NCBI GenBank assembly: GCA_900768135.1
Contig: CAAGBT010000053.1
Coordinates: 1 to 57,879 of the forward strand
Source: an uncultured Oscillospiraceae bacterium
GTDB lineage: Bacteria; Bacillota; Clostridia; Oscillospirales; Oscillospiraceae
Direction of reading: 5' to 3'
DNA: 57,879 nt
The position numbers were made by a program, and so were the translations under genes. Each line of letters starts with the position of its first letter. The first letter of the stretch is position 1. The notes under the pieces were generated by a model. That model was not told the origin of the DNA and did no database searches. It worked only from the letters and a program-made list of their open reading frames with translations. Positions 1 to 9,444 of this stretch are shown piece after piece.

Positions 1-2
1 CC

Positions 3-28
3 GCAAACGGTTTTGACAAACCGTTTGC
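3..28. other. Perfect hairpin at window edge
   Basis: Perfect 11 bp inverted repeat GCAAACGGTTT / AAACCGTTTGC with a 4 nt loop. It has no T-tract on the plus strand. It may belong to the 3' end of whatever lies upstream of the window. Confidence 0.5.
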
Positions 29-59
29 CGCCAGCAAGTTTGAAGATTAGACATAAACA

Positions 60-93
60 AATCCTCCGCATGGTCTAAGCCATACGGAGGATT
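60..93. other. Hairpin in leader/intergenic region
   Basis: AATCCTCCG-C-ATGG pairs with CCAT-A-CGGAGGATT around a 6 nt loop, with one mismatch. Function is unknown; it is the second of three stem-loops in the first 132 bases. Confidence 0.45.
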
Positions 94-108
94 AACTGTT
101 TTACGGAC

Positions 109-132
109 ACCCGTCTATGCGGCGGGTTTTTT
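109..132 (+). terminator. Putative intrinsic terminator
   Basis: ACCCG / CGGGT stem with a 9 nt loop followed by TTTTTT. It probably ends transcription of a gene upstream of the window. The stem is short, so it is a weak call. Confidence 0.5.
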
Positions 133-289
133 AACGCGCATATCGGTGGAGCATGACCGGAGCCGGCTGCCGCAGGGGGAGGGAAAGTGCAAAAAGCGGG
201 ACGGAATTTACAGAAAAGACTGTTTTTTTGCTCAAGGCTGTGATATGATAACTTTGTATGAGTATCCAAAAGAAGGGGGCGGAGGGCAG

Positions 290-1612
290 ATGAAGCGGAT
301 CACGGTACTGCTGGCGCTGTGCGCGCTGGCGCTGGCGCTCGCGGGCTGTATGTTCACAACGCCGGAGACGGTGCTCTACAGGCTGCCGAAGCTCTCTGGC
401 GAATATGAGTCGCTGGAATCGCAGATCGATGCGCTGCTGGAAAGCGGCGCGGAGTATGCCGCGCCGACCTCGGGAAGCAACCTGCAAAGCGTGCAGATGG
501 TCGATCTGGACGGCGACGGCAGCGAAGAGGCGGTGGCATTCTTCCGCCGCGCAAGCGATGAAAAGCCGATGAAGATCTACATCTTCAAGGCCAACGGCGA
601 CGTATACGAGCGCTATACCGTGATCGAGGGAACGTTCGCGTCGATCTACAGCGTGAACTATGCCGATTTGGACGGCGACGGCAAGCGCGAGCTTCTGGTG
701 GGCTACAAGAGCAGCTCGGACGTGCAGGGCTTTGCGGTCTACCCGCTTACGCGCGGCACGCCAAGTCCGCTGCTGGTAACGGGATATTCCCGCTACGCGA
801 ATCTCGATATGAACGGCGACGGAAAGCAGGAGCTGCTCGTCATCTACAGCGATGAGGAAAGCGCCGCCTGCGTGGATTACTACGACTGGGACGGCGCGCA
901 GCTGCGCGTGCAGGCGTCGCTGCGCCTTTCCATGGCAGTGGCGGAGTTGAGCCAGCTGACGGTGGGGACGCTCGCCGGAGGAGAGAATGCGCTGTTTGTC
1001 ACGGGCGTAACGGCGGACAGTATGACGGTGACGGACGTGCTGGCGCTGCGTGGCGGGCGGCTGCAGAATGCGGCGCTTGGGCCGGAAGGCAATCAGGTGC
1101 CGGCGGCATCGGCGTTTCTGGGGCTGTATCCGCACGATGAGGACGGCGACGGCGTGACCGATGTACCTGAGGCGCGGCCCTTGCAGCGCCTGGATCGGGA
1201 GAGCGAGCAGCTGTACTATATCGCCTGGCGGCAGTACAGCGCTGACGGCGGCACTGCGGACGTGCGCAGCAGCTTTCACAACGTGCCGGACGGCTGGAGC
1301 CTGACGCTTCCGGAAGAGTGGGACAAAGCCGCTCTGACGGCCGGCCGCTCTGCGGGCGTGGATCAGACGAGCGTGAGCTTTTACCGCGTGGGCGAAAACG
1401 GCGCGCACGAAACGCTGCTGACGATCTACCGCCTGACGGGGGCGTCGCGCGAGGAGCTGGCAAGCGCAGGCGGGCGCGTTGCGCTCACCCGGCAGGTAGA
1501 GGCGGTTTACGCCGCCGAGCTGGGCGAGACGTGGGGCGTGCAGCTGGACGAGCAGTCGCTGCGCGACCGCTTTTCGCTCATCGTGGCGGAATGGACCACG
1601 GGCGACAACTGA
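290..1612 (+). CDS. Lipoprotein with FG-GAP/VCBS-like calcium-binding repeats
   Basis: Predicted exported lipoprotein of 440 residues. The N-terminus has a charged start, a Leu/Ala-rich core and a lipobox LALAGC near residue 20, so the Cys would be lipidated and the protein tethered outside the membrane. Several Asp-rich loops of the DxDGDG type (about residues 67, 126, 167 and 285) resemble FG-GAP/VCBS beta-propeller calcium sites. The ATG at 290 was chosen because GGAGGG lies just before it and the signal peptide starts there; the open frame runs further upstream. It precedes a two-component pair by 15 nt, which suggests one operon and perhaps a sensing or signalling link. Specific function is unknown. 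Confidence 0.8.
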   Translation: MKRITVLLALCALALALAGCMFTTPETVLYRLPKLSGEYESLESQIDALLESGAEYAAPTSGSNLQSVQMVDLDGDGSEEAVAFFRRASDEKPMKIYIFKANGDVYERYTVIEGTFASIYSVNYADLDGDGKRELLVGYKSSSDVQGFAVYPLTRGTPSPLLVTGYSRYANLDMNGDGKQELLVIYSDEESAACVDYYDWDGAQLRVQASLRLSMAVAELSQLTVGTLAGGENALFVTGVTADSMTVTDVLALRGGRLQNAALGPEGNQVPAASAFLGLYPHDEDGDGVTDVPEARPLQRLDRESEQLYYIAWRQYSADGGTADVRSSFHNVPDGWSLTLPEEWDKAALTAGRSAGVDQTSVSFYRVGENGAHETLLTIYRLTGASREELASAGGRVALTRQVEAVYAAELGETWGVQLDEQSLRDRFSLIVAEWTTGDN

Positions 1613-1627
1613 GAGGGGGAAAACGGG

Positions 1628-2314
1628 ATGAAGAAGGTACTGGTGCTGGAGGATGAAGCCAGCATCCGCAGCTTTATCGTGATCAATCTGCAGCGCGCGG
1701 GCTATGAGGTGATCGAAGCAGAGCGCGGCGAGGAGGCACTGCGGAAATTGCAGGACAACCCTGACACGCGCGTGTGCCTGCTGGACATCATGCTGCCGGA
1801 CATCGATGGGTTCGAGGTCTGCCGCCGCATCCGCGCGACGAACGCGCAGGTGGGCGTGATCATGCTTACGGCGCGCTCGCAGGAGATGGACAAGGTGACG
1901 GGGCTGATGACCGGCGCGGACGACTATGTGACAAAGCCCTTCTCACCCGCCGAGCTGACCGCGCGCGTGGACGCGCTGCTGCGCCGCACGGGCGAGGGCG
2001 CGCCGCAGCGGACGGGGGAGCTGTATCAGCCGCCGTTTCTGCTGAACCTGACGAACCGGACGCTGGAGAAAAACGGCGAGCGCGTGAAGCTGACGCAGCT
2101 GGAGTATTCCATCGTGAAGCTTTTTATGGAAAACCGGGGCAAGGCCCTCGCGCGCGAGGAGATCCTGGACGACGTGTGGGGCAGGGGATATTTCGGCGAG
2201 CTGAAGATCGTGGACGTGAACGTCCGCCGCCTGCGGCTGAAGATCGAGGACGATGCGCAGGAGCCGAAGTATATTTCCACCGTCTGGGGCTTTGGCTATA
2301 AGTGGACGGTTTGA
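1628..2314 (+). CDS. OmpR/PhoB-family response regulator
   Basis: Winged-helix response regulator, 228 residues, the normal length of the family. The receiver domain (1-120) shows the acidic pair ED near residue 8, the phosphoacceptor Asp53 in LLDIMLP, the Thr of MLTAR and the Lys of KPF. The C-terminal domain (about 130-226) is a Trans_reg_C DNA-binding fold ending in the typical VWGFGYKW. The cognate kinase starts 40 nt downstream, so the pair acts as a two-component system. Targets cannot be told from the sequence. Confidence 0.95.
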   Translation: MKKVLVLEDEASIRSFIVINLQRAGYEVIEAERGEEALRKLQDNPDTRVCLLDIMLPDIDGFEVCRRIRATNAQVGVIMLTARSQEMDKVTGLMTGADDYVTKPFSPAELTARVDALLRRTGEGAPQRTGELYQPPFLLNLTNRTLEKNGERVKLTQLEYSIVKLFMENRGKALAREEILDDVWGRGYFGELKIVDVNVRRLRLKIEDDAQEPKYISTVWGFGYKWTV

Positions 2315-2354
2315 ACCGGAGCCGGTAAAAGCGGCGCGAAGGGAGGCGAACGGC

Positions 2355-3788
2355 GTGCCGGAAACAAAAAAAGGACTTACTGCGGCGCTGCATATCCGGG
2401 GTCTCCGGCAGCGCTGGATGCTTTCGGCGGCGCTGCCGATCCTGCTGCTGCTTGTGCTGGCGGTGGCGCTGTTTACCGTTGGCGTACAGGAATACTACTA
2501 TAACGCGATGCGCACCGGCCTTGAGAGCCGCGCCCGCATCGCATCGGAGAGCTTTGCCGCTTCCGGCGTGAAAAGCTACAGCGAATACTACCGCCTGGCC
2601 TCCTACTCTGCCGAGACCTTTACGGAAAAGGACACGATCGAGCTTCAGTTTATCAATACCAATGGCCGCGTGCAGGTCTCGTCCTACGGGCTGACGGCGG
2701 GAACCTCACCCGGTACGGGCGACATTGCCGCCGCTATCGCCGGTGAGACGAAATTCTTTCAGGGGCGCGACCCGCAGACGGGAGAGAATATTCTTTCCAT
2801 CTCCTATCCGCTCTACTTCAACTCCCGCGTCATCGGCGTGCTGCGGTATGTAACATCGCTGCGCGAGGCGCAGCACCGCGTTTTCCTCGATTCGCTCATC
2901 GCCTCGGCGATCGCGCTGGTGTGCATAGCGCTCATTGCCGCGTCCAATGCCATTTTCATCAACAACGTGGTCGAACCGGTGGCGGTGGTGAGCGACGCTG
3001 CGCGGCGCATCTCCGGCGGCAGCTACGGCATCATGGTAGAGAACCGTTACCGCGACGAGCTGGGCGAGCTGGTGGATAATATCAACGATATGTCGCTCAA
3101 GATCAGCCAGGCGGAGAAGATCCAGCAGGAGTTCATTTCCTCCGTCTCCCACGAGCTGCGCACGCCGCTCACGGCCATCAGCGGCTGGGCGGAAACGCTG
3201 AGCGCGGATCCGGGCAGCAACCTTGACCAGACCAGGCGGGGCCTTGGGATCATTCTGAAGGAATCGCGCAGGCTCACCACGATGGTAGAGGAGCTGCTGG
3301 AATTCACCAAAATGCAGGATGGGCGCTTCACGCTGCGTGTGGAGAGCGTGGATCTTGCCGGCGAATTGGAGGACGCGGTGTATACCTACTTTGAGCTGTT
3401 CCGGCAGGAGGGCATCGAGGTCTGCTATTCCGGCCCCGATGAGGATGTCCCGCCTGTGGCGGCGGACAGCGAACGCATGAAGCAGGTGTTCTGCAACGTG
3501 CTGGACAACGCTGCCAAGCACGGCGGCAGCGGCAAGCGCATCGATGTGAGCGCCGCGCGCGAGGGCGGAAGCTTCGTTATCCGCGTGCGCGACTATGGGC
3601 CGGGGATCCCTGAGGCGGAGCTGCCGTTTGTAAAGCAGAAGTTTTACAAGGGTTCGTCCAAAGCGCGCGGCAGCGGCATCGGCCTTGCCGTGTGCGATGA
3701 GATCGTGCGTCTGCACGGCGGCACATTCGACATTGCCAATGCAGACGGCGGCGGCGCGGAGGTGACGATTGCGATCCCCATCGGCTGA
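2355..3788 (+). CDS. Sensor histidine kinase (HAMP-HisKA-HATPase)
   Basis: Membrane kinase, 477 residues if started at the GTG at 2355, which has GGGAGG upstream; the frame is open further upstream but overlaps the regulator. A transmembrane helix lies at about 22-44. An extracellular sensor region follows to about 175, then a second helix near 176-200, a HAMP linker, a HisKA box SSVSHELRTPL with the phospho-His near 265, and an ATPase domain with the N box (NVLDNAAKHG) and G boxes (DYGPGIP, GSGIGLAV). Partner of the regulator just upstream. The ligand is unknown. Confidence 0.93.
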   Translation: MPETKKGLTAALHIRGLRQRWMLSAALPILLLLVLAVALFTVGVQEYYYNAMRTGLESRARIASESFAASGVKSYSEYYRLASYSAETFTEKDTIELQFINTNGRVQVSSYGLTAGTSPGTGDIAAAIAGETKFFQGRDPQTGENILSISYPLYFNSRVIGVLRYVTSLREAQHRVFLDSLIASAIALVCIALIAASNAIFINNVVEPVAVVSDAARRISGGSYGIMVENRYRDELGELVDNINDMSLKISQAEKIQQEFISSVSHELRTPLTAISGWAETLSADPGSNLDQTRRGLGIILKESRRLTTMVEELLEFTKMQDGRFTLRVESVDLAGELEDAVYTYFELFRQEGIEVCYSGPDEDVPPVAADSERMKQVFCNVLDNAAKHGGSGKRIDVSAAREGGSFVIRVRDYGPGIPEAELPFVKQKFYKGSSKARGSGIGLAVCDEIVRLHGGTFDIANADGGGAEVTIAIPIG

Positions 3789-3817
3789 AAACAAAAGAAA
3801 GAAAAATAGAACAGCTG

Positions 3818-3846
3818 TTGCATTTTTGCAAAAGCTGTGGTATGAT
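3818..3846 (+). promoter_or_regulatory. Sigma-A promoter upstream of the DUF1385 gene
   Basis: TTGCAT, 17 bp spacer, TATGAT. It lies 27 nt before the DUF1385 start codon and probably drives this gene and prmC. Confidence 0.7.
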
Positions 3847-3872
3847 CAGTGATAGATAAAGGAGAACACCCC

Positions 3873-4835
3873 ATGGCAAAAGAAACGATCCCCAAGCCCA
3901 AATTCCGCACCAGCATCGGCGGGCAGGCGCTCATCGAGGGCATCCTTATGCGCGGCCCGGGAAAGCAGGCAATCGTGGTCCGCTCACCGGACGGGCTTGT
4001 GGAAAAGGTAGAAGAGCTGACGCTTGTGCGCGACAAATACCCCATCCTCGGCCTTCCGGTCATCCGCGGCGCGGTAACGTTTGTAGATTCGATGGTAAAG
4101 GGCGTAAAGGCGCTGATGTTTTCGGCTGATTATTTCCCCGAGGAGGACCCTGCCGAGCCGAGCAAATTTGACAAATGGCTGGAAAAGAAGCTGGGAAACG
4201 AAAAAATGCAGAAATTTATCACGGCGCTGGCGGTCGTGCTGTCGCTGGGGCTGACGATCCTGCTCTTTTTCCTGCTGCCGACGTTTCTTGCAGGGTTTAT
4301 CGACCCCTATATCCAGAGCGCGGCGGTGCATAACCTGATCGAGTCCGTCATCAAGCTGGTGATCTTCTTCGGCTATCTGCTGCTGTGTTCAAAGCAGAAG
4401 GACATCTACCGCGTGTTCCAGTATCACGGCGCGGAGCATAAAACGATTTTCTGCTACGAGGCGGGCCTGCCGCTGACGGTGGAGAACTGCCGCATCCAGC
4501 CGCGTCACCACCCGCGCTGCGGCACGAGCTTTCTGTTCGTGGTCGTGGTGGTGTCGATCCTGGTGTCCAGCCTGGTGTTCAGCTTTGTGGATTGGCGCAA
4601 TATCTGGGTGCGCATGGGGCTGCATCTGCTGCTGCTCATCCCTGTTATCGGCATAACGTATGAGTTCAACCGCTACGTTGGCGGGCATGACAACCCTGTG
4701 ACGAATTTTCTGGCGAAGCCGGGCCTCTGGCTGCAAAATTTTACGACCAACGAGCCGGACGACAGTATGCTTGAGGTCGCCATCCGCGCGCTTGAGCTGG
4801 TGATCCCCGAGCAGCAGGGGAAGGATGCGTGGTAA
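3873..4835 (+). CDS. DUF1385 family integral membrane protein
   Basis: Conserved Firmicutes membrane protein, 320 residues. The N-terminal segment with GGQALIEGILMRGP is the family signature. Hydrophobic helices lie around 111-135, 147-168, 215-236 and 248-266, and a His/Cys-rich segment (HGAEHKTIFCYE, then RHHPRCGTS) sits between them. Start ATG at 3873 follows GGAGAACACC. The C-terminus overlaps the prmC start by 7 nt. DUF1385 genes are often found next to prmC/prfA in this phylum; the molecular role is not established. Confidence 0.9.
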   Translation: MAKETIPKPKFRTSIGGQALIEGILMRGPGKQAIVVRSPDGLVEKVEELTLVRDKYPILGLPVIRGAVTFVDSMVKGVKALMFSADYFPEEDPAEPSKFDKWLEKKLGNEKMQKFITALAVVLSLGLTILLFFLLPTFLAGFIDPYIQSAAVHNLIESVIKLVIFFGYLLLCSKQKDIYRVFQYHGAEHKTIFCYEAGLPLTVENCRIQPRHHPRCGTSFLFVVVVVSILVSSLVFSFVDWRNIWVRMGLHLLLLIPVIGITYEFNRYVGGHDNPVTNFLAKPGLWLQNFTTNEPDDSMLEVAIRALELVIPEQQGKDAW

Positions 4836-5704
4836 CGATGGCGATCACTTACAATAATCTTTATCTCGACCTGCGCGCGGAGCTGCGCGCCGCAGGAGAT
4901 GCGGAGGCCACGCAGTCTGCGCGCGAGCTGGTCTGCTCCGCTGCGGGAAAGACGCGTGAGGAGCTGGTGCGCGACGGTTTGCTTTACGCCCCGCCCGAGA
5001 TCGAGCGTGCGGCGCGGCAGCTTGTGCGGCGGCATCTTGCCGGCGAGCCGGTGGCGTACCTGATCGGCGAGTGGGAGTTTTACGGGCTGCCGCTCGACAT
5101 TTCCCCGGCGGTGCTGATCCCGCGCCCGGACACGGAGGTGCTGGCGACCAAGCTGATCGATGCGGCGCGCCCGCTGGACGCCTGCCGGATCCTCGATCTC
5201 TGCGCCGGCAGCGGCTGCATCGGCCTTGCCGCTGCGGCGAATCTGCCGCACGCGCGGGTGCTGCTGGGCGAGCTGGACGATGAGGCGCTCAAGATCTGCC
5301 GGCAGAACATCCGCCGCAGCAGCCTGACGGGACGGGTGGCGTGCCTGAAGCTCGACGCGCGCGAGAAGCCCTCGCGCTCTTTGGGGGAATTCCAGTTCAT
5401 CGTGAGCAACCCGCCGTATATCCCCAGCGCTGAGGTGGACGCGCTCGACCCCTCTGTGCGCGAGCATGAGCCGCGCCTTGCGCTCGACGGCGGCGAGGAC
5501 GGGCTGGATTTTTACCGCCTGATCTGCGAAAAGTGGCGCGATGCGCTCGCGCCGGGCGGGATGCTCTTTTTCGAAGCCGGCATCGGCCAGGCGGACAGCA
5601 TCCTGCGCATTATGCGCACGAACGGATTTGGCGACATCCAAATCGTCAAGGATCTGAACAATATCCCGCGCGTGGTATACGGTACGCTGTGCGACCATAT
5701 CTGA
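4829..5704 (+). CDS. prmC: Peptide chain release factor N5-glutamine methyltransferase
   Basis: Methylates the Gln of the GGQ motif in release factors using S-adenosylmethionine. About 290 residues, the usual length. It has an N-terminal helical domain, a class I SAM-binding motif (LDLCAGSGCIGLA) and the catalytic NPPY signature (VSNPPYIPSAEV). Start: GTG at 4829 is preceded by GGGGAAGG at proper spacing; ATG at 4838 is the alternative. It overlaps the DUF1385 gene, indicating translational coupling. Confidence 0.95.
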   Translation: MVTMAITYNNLYLDLRAELRAAGDAEATQSARELVCSAAGKTREELVRDGLLYAPPEIERAARQLVRRHLAGEPVAYLIGEWEFYGLPLDISPAVLIPRPDTEVLATKLIDAARPLDACRILDLCAGSGCIGLAAAANLPHARVLLGELDDEALKICRQNIRRSSLTGRVACLKLDAREKPSRSLGEFQFIVSNPPYIPSAEVDALDPSVREHEPRLALDGGEDGLDFYRLICEKWRDALAPGGMLFFEAGIGQADSILRIMRTNGFGDIQIVKDLNNIPRVVYGTLCDHI

Positions 5705-5750
5705 AATAGCAACCATACTTTACATATGAGGCAACGGGAGGAAAGAGATT

Positions 5751-6857
5751 ATGGCAGAAAAGGCTCAGACCAGGGCGGCCGCAGCAATGACGGACGACAA
5801 GAAGCGGGCGATCGAAACTGCGATGCAGCAGATCGAGCGCACCTATGGGAAGGGCGCAATCATGCGCTTCGGCGATAACAGCGCGAGCAACGTGGAGTCT
5901 GTTTCCACCGGCTCGCTCGCGCTCGATCTGGCGCTCGGCATCGGCGGGCTGCCCAAGGGCCGCATCATCGAGATCTACGGCCCGGAATCCTCCGGTAAGA
6001 CGACGCTGGCGCTGCACGTTCTGGCGCAGGCGCAGAAGGCTGGCGGCGAGGTCGCGTTCATCGATGCTGAACACGCGCTCGACATCACCTATGCGCGTGC
6101 GCTCGGCGTCAAGGTCGAGGATATGCTCGTCTCCCAGCCGGATACCGGCGAGCAGGCGCTTGAGATCACCGAGGCGCTCGTGCGTTCCGGCGCGATCGAT
6201 GTGATCGTGGTGGACTCTGTGGCGGCGCTCGTGCCGCGCGCAGAGATCGAGGGCGAGATGGGCGACAGCTTTGTCGGCCTTCATGCGCGCCTGATGTCGC
6301 AGGCGCTGCGCAAGCTGACCGGCGCTGTGGGCAAGACGAATACCATCGTCATCTTTATCAACCAGCTGCGCGAAAAGGTGGGCGTGATGTACGGCAACCC
6401 CGAGGTCACGACCGGCGGCCGCGCGCTCAAGTTCTACGCGAGCGTGCGTATCGACGTGCGGCGCATCGAGGCGCTGAAAAACGGCAGCGAGATCATCGGC
6501 AACCGCACGCGCGCCAAGGTCGTGAAGAACAAGATGGCGCCGCCGTTCCGCGAGGCGGAATTCGACATTATGTACGGCGAGGGCATCTCGCTGCTCGGCG
6601 AGCTGGTGGATCTCGGCGTGAAGCTCGGCCTGGTGCAGAAGAGCGGTTCATGGTACTCGATGGGCGAAACGCGCATCGGGCAGGGCCGCGATGCAGCCAA
6701 GCAATACCTGAAGAACAATCCGGAGATCGCCGACCGGCTGGAGGCTGACATTCGCAGGAACTTCGACAAGCTGATGACCGGGCAGTCGCGCGTGGCGGCG
6801 AAGGCTGCGGGCCGCGCCGTGGACGTCAGCGCCGACGATTTCAAGGATGAGGATTGA
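5751..6857 (+). CDS. recA: Recombinase RecA
   Basis: DNA strand-exchange ATPase for homologous recombination and SOS induction, 368 residues. Walker A GPESSGKTT lies near residues 77-85. Walker B is VIVVDSVAAL, and the L1/L2 loop region includes the conserved NQLREKVGVMYGNPE. Start ATG follows GGGAGGAAAGAG. The last 11 nt overlap recX. I see no clear GAAC-N4-GTTC type LexA box in the 46 bp upstream. Confidence 0.98.
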   Translation: MAEKAQTRAAAAMTDDKKRAIETAMQQIERTYGKGAIMRFGDNSASNVESVSTGSLALDLALGIGGLPKGRIIEIYGPESSGKTTLALHVLAQAQKAGGEVAFIDAEHALDITYARALGVKVEDMLVSQPDTGEQALEITEALVRSGAIDVIVVDSVAALVPRAEIEGEMGDSFVGLHARLMSQALRKLTGAVGKTNTIVIFINQLREKVGVMYGNPEVTTGGRALKFYASVRIDVRRIEALKNGSEIIGNRTRAKVVKNKMAPPFREAEFDIMYGEGISLLGELVDLGVKLGLVQKSGSWYSMGETRIGQGRDAAKQYLKNNPEIADRLEADIRRNFDKLMTGQSRVAAKAAGRAVDVSADDFKDED

Positions 6858-7479
6858 GAAAATCGAGCGGTCGAAGCATAAGCAGGAGCGCGTTCTCGTG
6901 CATCTGGAGGGGGGAGACCTCCTCCGGGTCACCGAGGGCGAGCTTCTGCATTTCGGCCTATATGTAGGGCTGGACATCGGCCGGGGGACTGTGGTAGAAT
7001 TGCAGCGGTCAGCCGCGCGGAGCGAAGCGCGCGTGCGCGCGGCAAATATGGTCTCTGCCCACCCGCTGTCGCGGAAGGAGCTTGCGAAAAAGCTGTGCGA
7101 CAAGGGTGCGGACGCGCCGGACGCCGAAGCGGCGTGCGACTGGCTCGAGGAGATCGGCGCGCTCAACGACGCGGACTATGCTTCGATGCTCGTGCGGCAT
7201 TACGGCGGCATGGGCTATGGGGAAGCGAAGATCCGCGACGAGCTTTACCGGCGCGGCGTGCCGCGCGAGCTGTGGGAGGACGCGCTGTCGAAGTCGCCCG
7301 ACACGCAGGAGGTCATCGCGCGCGTGATCGCGCAGAAGACGAAGGGCCGCGCGCTCGATGAAAAGGGGCGCAAGCGCCTTTCCGATATGCTGCTGCGGCG
7401 CGGCTTTGCCTGGCGCGATGTGCGCGCAGCGCTCGCCCAAATGAGCGAAAATGCGCCGGAATTCGACTACGAAGAGTAA
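6847..7479 (+). CDS. recX: Regulatory protein RecX
   Basis: Modulator of RecA filaments, 210 residues, made of helical RecX repeats (for example AANMVSAHPLSRKELAKKL and the DADYASMLV segment typical of the family). The start overlaps the end of recA by 11 nt, a common arrangement that couples translation. Identity rests on family pattern and on position directly after recA. Confidence 0.92.
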   Translation: MRIEKIERSKHKQERVLVHLEGGDLLRVTEGELLHFGLYVGLDIGRGTVVELQRSAARSEARVRAANMVSAHPLSRKELAKKLCDKGADAPDAEAACDWLEEIGALNDADYASMLVRHYGGMGYGEAKIRDELYRRGVPRELWEDALSKSPDTQEVIARVIAQKTKGRALDEKGRKRLSDMLLRRGFAWRDVRAALAQMSENAPEFDYEE

Positions 7480-7526
7480 TTTTACCGAAGCATTCTACAT
7501 TCAGTTTATCAATAGGAGCGATTTTT

Positions 7527-8852
7527 ATGCCTTATAAGGTTTCCTTTATTTCTCTTGGCTGCGCGAAAAATCAGGTCAACTGCGAGCAGATGATGGCGAC
7601 TGTGCAGCACGCGGGCCACAGCATCCAGCTCTCGCCCGAGGGAGCGGACGTGGCGGTGGTCAACACCTGCGGCTTTCTGGCGTCCGCCTGCGAGGAGGCA
7701 ATCGACAACATCCTTGAAATGGCGGAGCTCAAGCGGAACGGGCTGCTGAAGAAGATCATCGTTACCGGCTGCATGGCGCAGCGCTACAAGGACGATGTGC
7801 TGCACGAGCTGCCCGAGGTGGACGCGGTGCTGGGTACCGGCAGCTACGGCGATATCGCTCTTGCCGTTGACGAGGTGATGCAGGGCGCGCTGCGCCCCTG
7901 CCACATGGGCGACATTCAGAACTGCGCGCAGGGCGGCGCGCGCATCCTTTCCACGCCGCCGTGGTATGCGTATCTGCGCATTGCCGAGGGCTGCGACAAC
8001 TGCTGCGCCTACTGCGTGATCCCGCGCCTGCGCGGGCGCTACCGCAGCCGCCCGATGGCGGAGCTGCTGGAGGAGGCGCGCGAGCTGGCGCAGACGGGCG
8101 TGAAGGAGCTGATCGTCATCGCGCAGGACATCACCCGCTACGGGACGGATCTGAACGGCGAGCATCAGCTGGCGGCGCTGCTGCGCGAGCTGTGCAAGCT
8201 GGACTTCCACTGGATCCGCCTGCACTATCTCTATCCCGACGAGATCACAGACGAACTGATCGACACGATCGCGCAGGAGAAAAAGATCGTGCCGTATCTT
8301 GATATTCCCATTCAGCACTGCAATAACGGCATCCTGAAGGCGATGAACCGCCGCGACACGCACGAGAGCATCCACGCGATGTTTGCGGCGCTGCGCAGCC
8401 GCATTCCGGGGCTGGTGCTGCGCACCTCCATCATCGCAGGCTTGCCCGGTGAGGGCGAGGCGGAATTTGAAGAGCTGTGCGGGTTTCTGCGCGAGGAGAA
8501 GATCGAGCGCGCGGGCGTGTTCCCGTTCTCGCCCGAGGACGGAACCAAGGCGGCAGGGATGCCGCACGTTTCCGCAGAGGAGGCGCGCCGCCGCGCGGAG
8601 CTGCTGGTGGATGTGCAGAGCGACATCATCGACGAGTACAACGAATCCGTCCTCGGCGACGTGCGCGAGGTGCTGTGCGAGGGCTGGAATGAGGAGTCGC
8701 AGTCCTTTGCCGGACGCAGCTACGCGGAATCCGTGGATATTGACGGAAAGATTTACTTTTCTGCAAATCGTGATATAATGGCGGGTGAGTTCGTGAACGT
8801 CCGCCTGACCGGCACGATGGACGGCGAGCTGACCGGCGAAGCCGTGGAATAA
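7527..8852 (+). CDS. rimO: Ribosomal protein S12 methylthiotransferase RimO
   Basis: Radical-SAM enzyme that methylthiolates an Asp of ribosomal protein S12, 441 residues. The N-terminal UPF0004 domain has cluster cysteines in LGCAKN, NTCGF and TGCMAQ. The radical-SAM cluster motif CDNCCAYC lies near residue 156. A C-terminal TRAM-like segment ends the protein. The opening SLGCAKNQVNCEQM fits RimO better than MiaB. Start ATG follows AGGAGCG. Confidence 0.95.
   Translation: MPYKVSFISLGCAKNQVNCEQMMATVQHAGHSIQLSPEGADVAVVNTCGFLASACEEAIDNILEMAELKRNGLLKKIIVTGCMAQRYKDDVLHELPEVDAVLGTGSYGDIALAVDEVMQGALRPCHMGDIQNCAQGGARILSTPPWYAYLRIAEGCDNCCAYCVIPRLRGRYRSRPMAELLEEARELAQTGVKELIVIAQDITRYGTDLNGEHQLAALLRELCKLDFHWIRLHYLYPDEITDELIDTIAQEKKIVPYLDIPIQHCNNGILKAMNRRDTHESIHAMFAALRSRIPGLVLRTSIIAGLPGEGEAEFEELCGFLREEKIERAGVFPFSPEDGTKAAGMPHVSAEEARRRAELLVDVQSDIIDEYNESVLGDVREVLCEGWNEESQSFAGRSYAESVDIDGKIYFSANRDIMAGEFVNVRLTGTMDGELTGEAVE
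8752..8779 (+). promoter_or_regulatory. Possible internal promoter for pgsA-cysS
   Basis: TTTACT, 16 bp, TATAAT near the 3' end of rimO, about 100 nt before pgsA. The -10 is perfect but the -35 is weak. Confidence 0.4.
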
Positions 8853-8881
8853 AAAGCCCTGCAAGGCAGGAGGAAAAAGAT

Positions 8882-9424
8882 ATGACGACTGCAAACAAAC
8901 TGACGATTCTGCGCGTGGCGCTGATCCCCGTGTTTCTGGTGGTGCTGTACCGGGATTTTGCCGGCGCGCGCTGGTGGGCGCTGGGCATCTTTATCGCCGC
9001 GTGCCTGACAGACTTTGCCGATGGCTACATCGCCCGCCACTATAACCAGATCACCAACTTCGGGAAATTTATGGATCCGCTGGCGGACAAGATGCTCGTC
9101 ATGGCGGCGATGTGCTACTTTGTTGAATGCGGGCAGATGCCCGGCTGGTGCCTTGCCATCGTGCTGCTGCGCGAGTTCGCCGTTTCCGGAATGCGGCTTG
9201 TGGCTGTGGAGCAGGGGCGTGTGATCGCTGCGGCGTGGTCGGGAAAGATCAAGACCGCCTCGACGATGGTGTGCCTGTGCATTATGATGCTGCTGACGGA
9301 GAGCTGGGCGCCCGCGCCGGAGCTTCTCGGTACGGTCTGCATCGCCGTGATCGTTGGGACAACGGTGTATTCCGGCGCCGAGTATTTTGTAAAGAACCGC
9401 GACGTGTTCAAGGACGCGGATTAA
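8882..9424 (+). CDS. pgsA: CDP-diacylglycerol-glycerol-3-phosphate 3-phosphatidyltransferase
   Basis: Membrane enzyme making phosphatidylglycerol phosphate, the first committed step to phosphatidylglycerol. 180 residues with several hydrophobic helices. The CDP-alcohol phosphatidyltransferase signature DG-x2-AR-x8-G-x3-D-x3-D is seen as DGYIAR ... GKFMDPLADK around residues 45-67. Start ATG follows GGAGGAAAAAG. It sits 29 nt after rimO and 20 nt before cysS. Confidence 0.95.
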   Translation: MTTANKLTILRVALIPVFLVVLYRDFAGARWWALGIFIAACLTDFADGYIARHYNQITNFGKFMDPLADKMLVMAAMCYFVECGQMPGWCLAIVLLREFAVSGMRLVAVEQGRVIAAAWSGKIKTASTMVCLCIMMLLTESWAPAPELLGTVCIAVIVGTTVYSGAEYFVKNRDVFKDAD

Positions 9425-9444
9425 GCGGATGAAGGAGATTTGCC

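Noticed and set aside
5705..5750. LexA box before recA
   Set aside because: No GAAC-N4-GTTC type palindrome seen; recA probably shares the upstream transcript.
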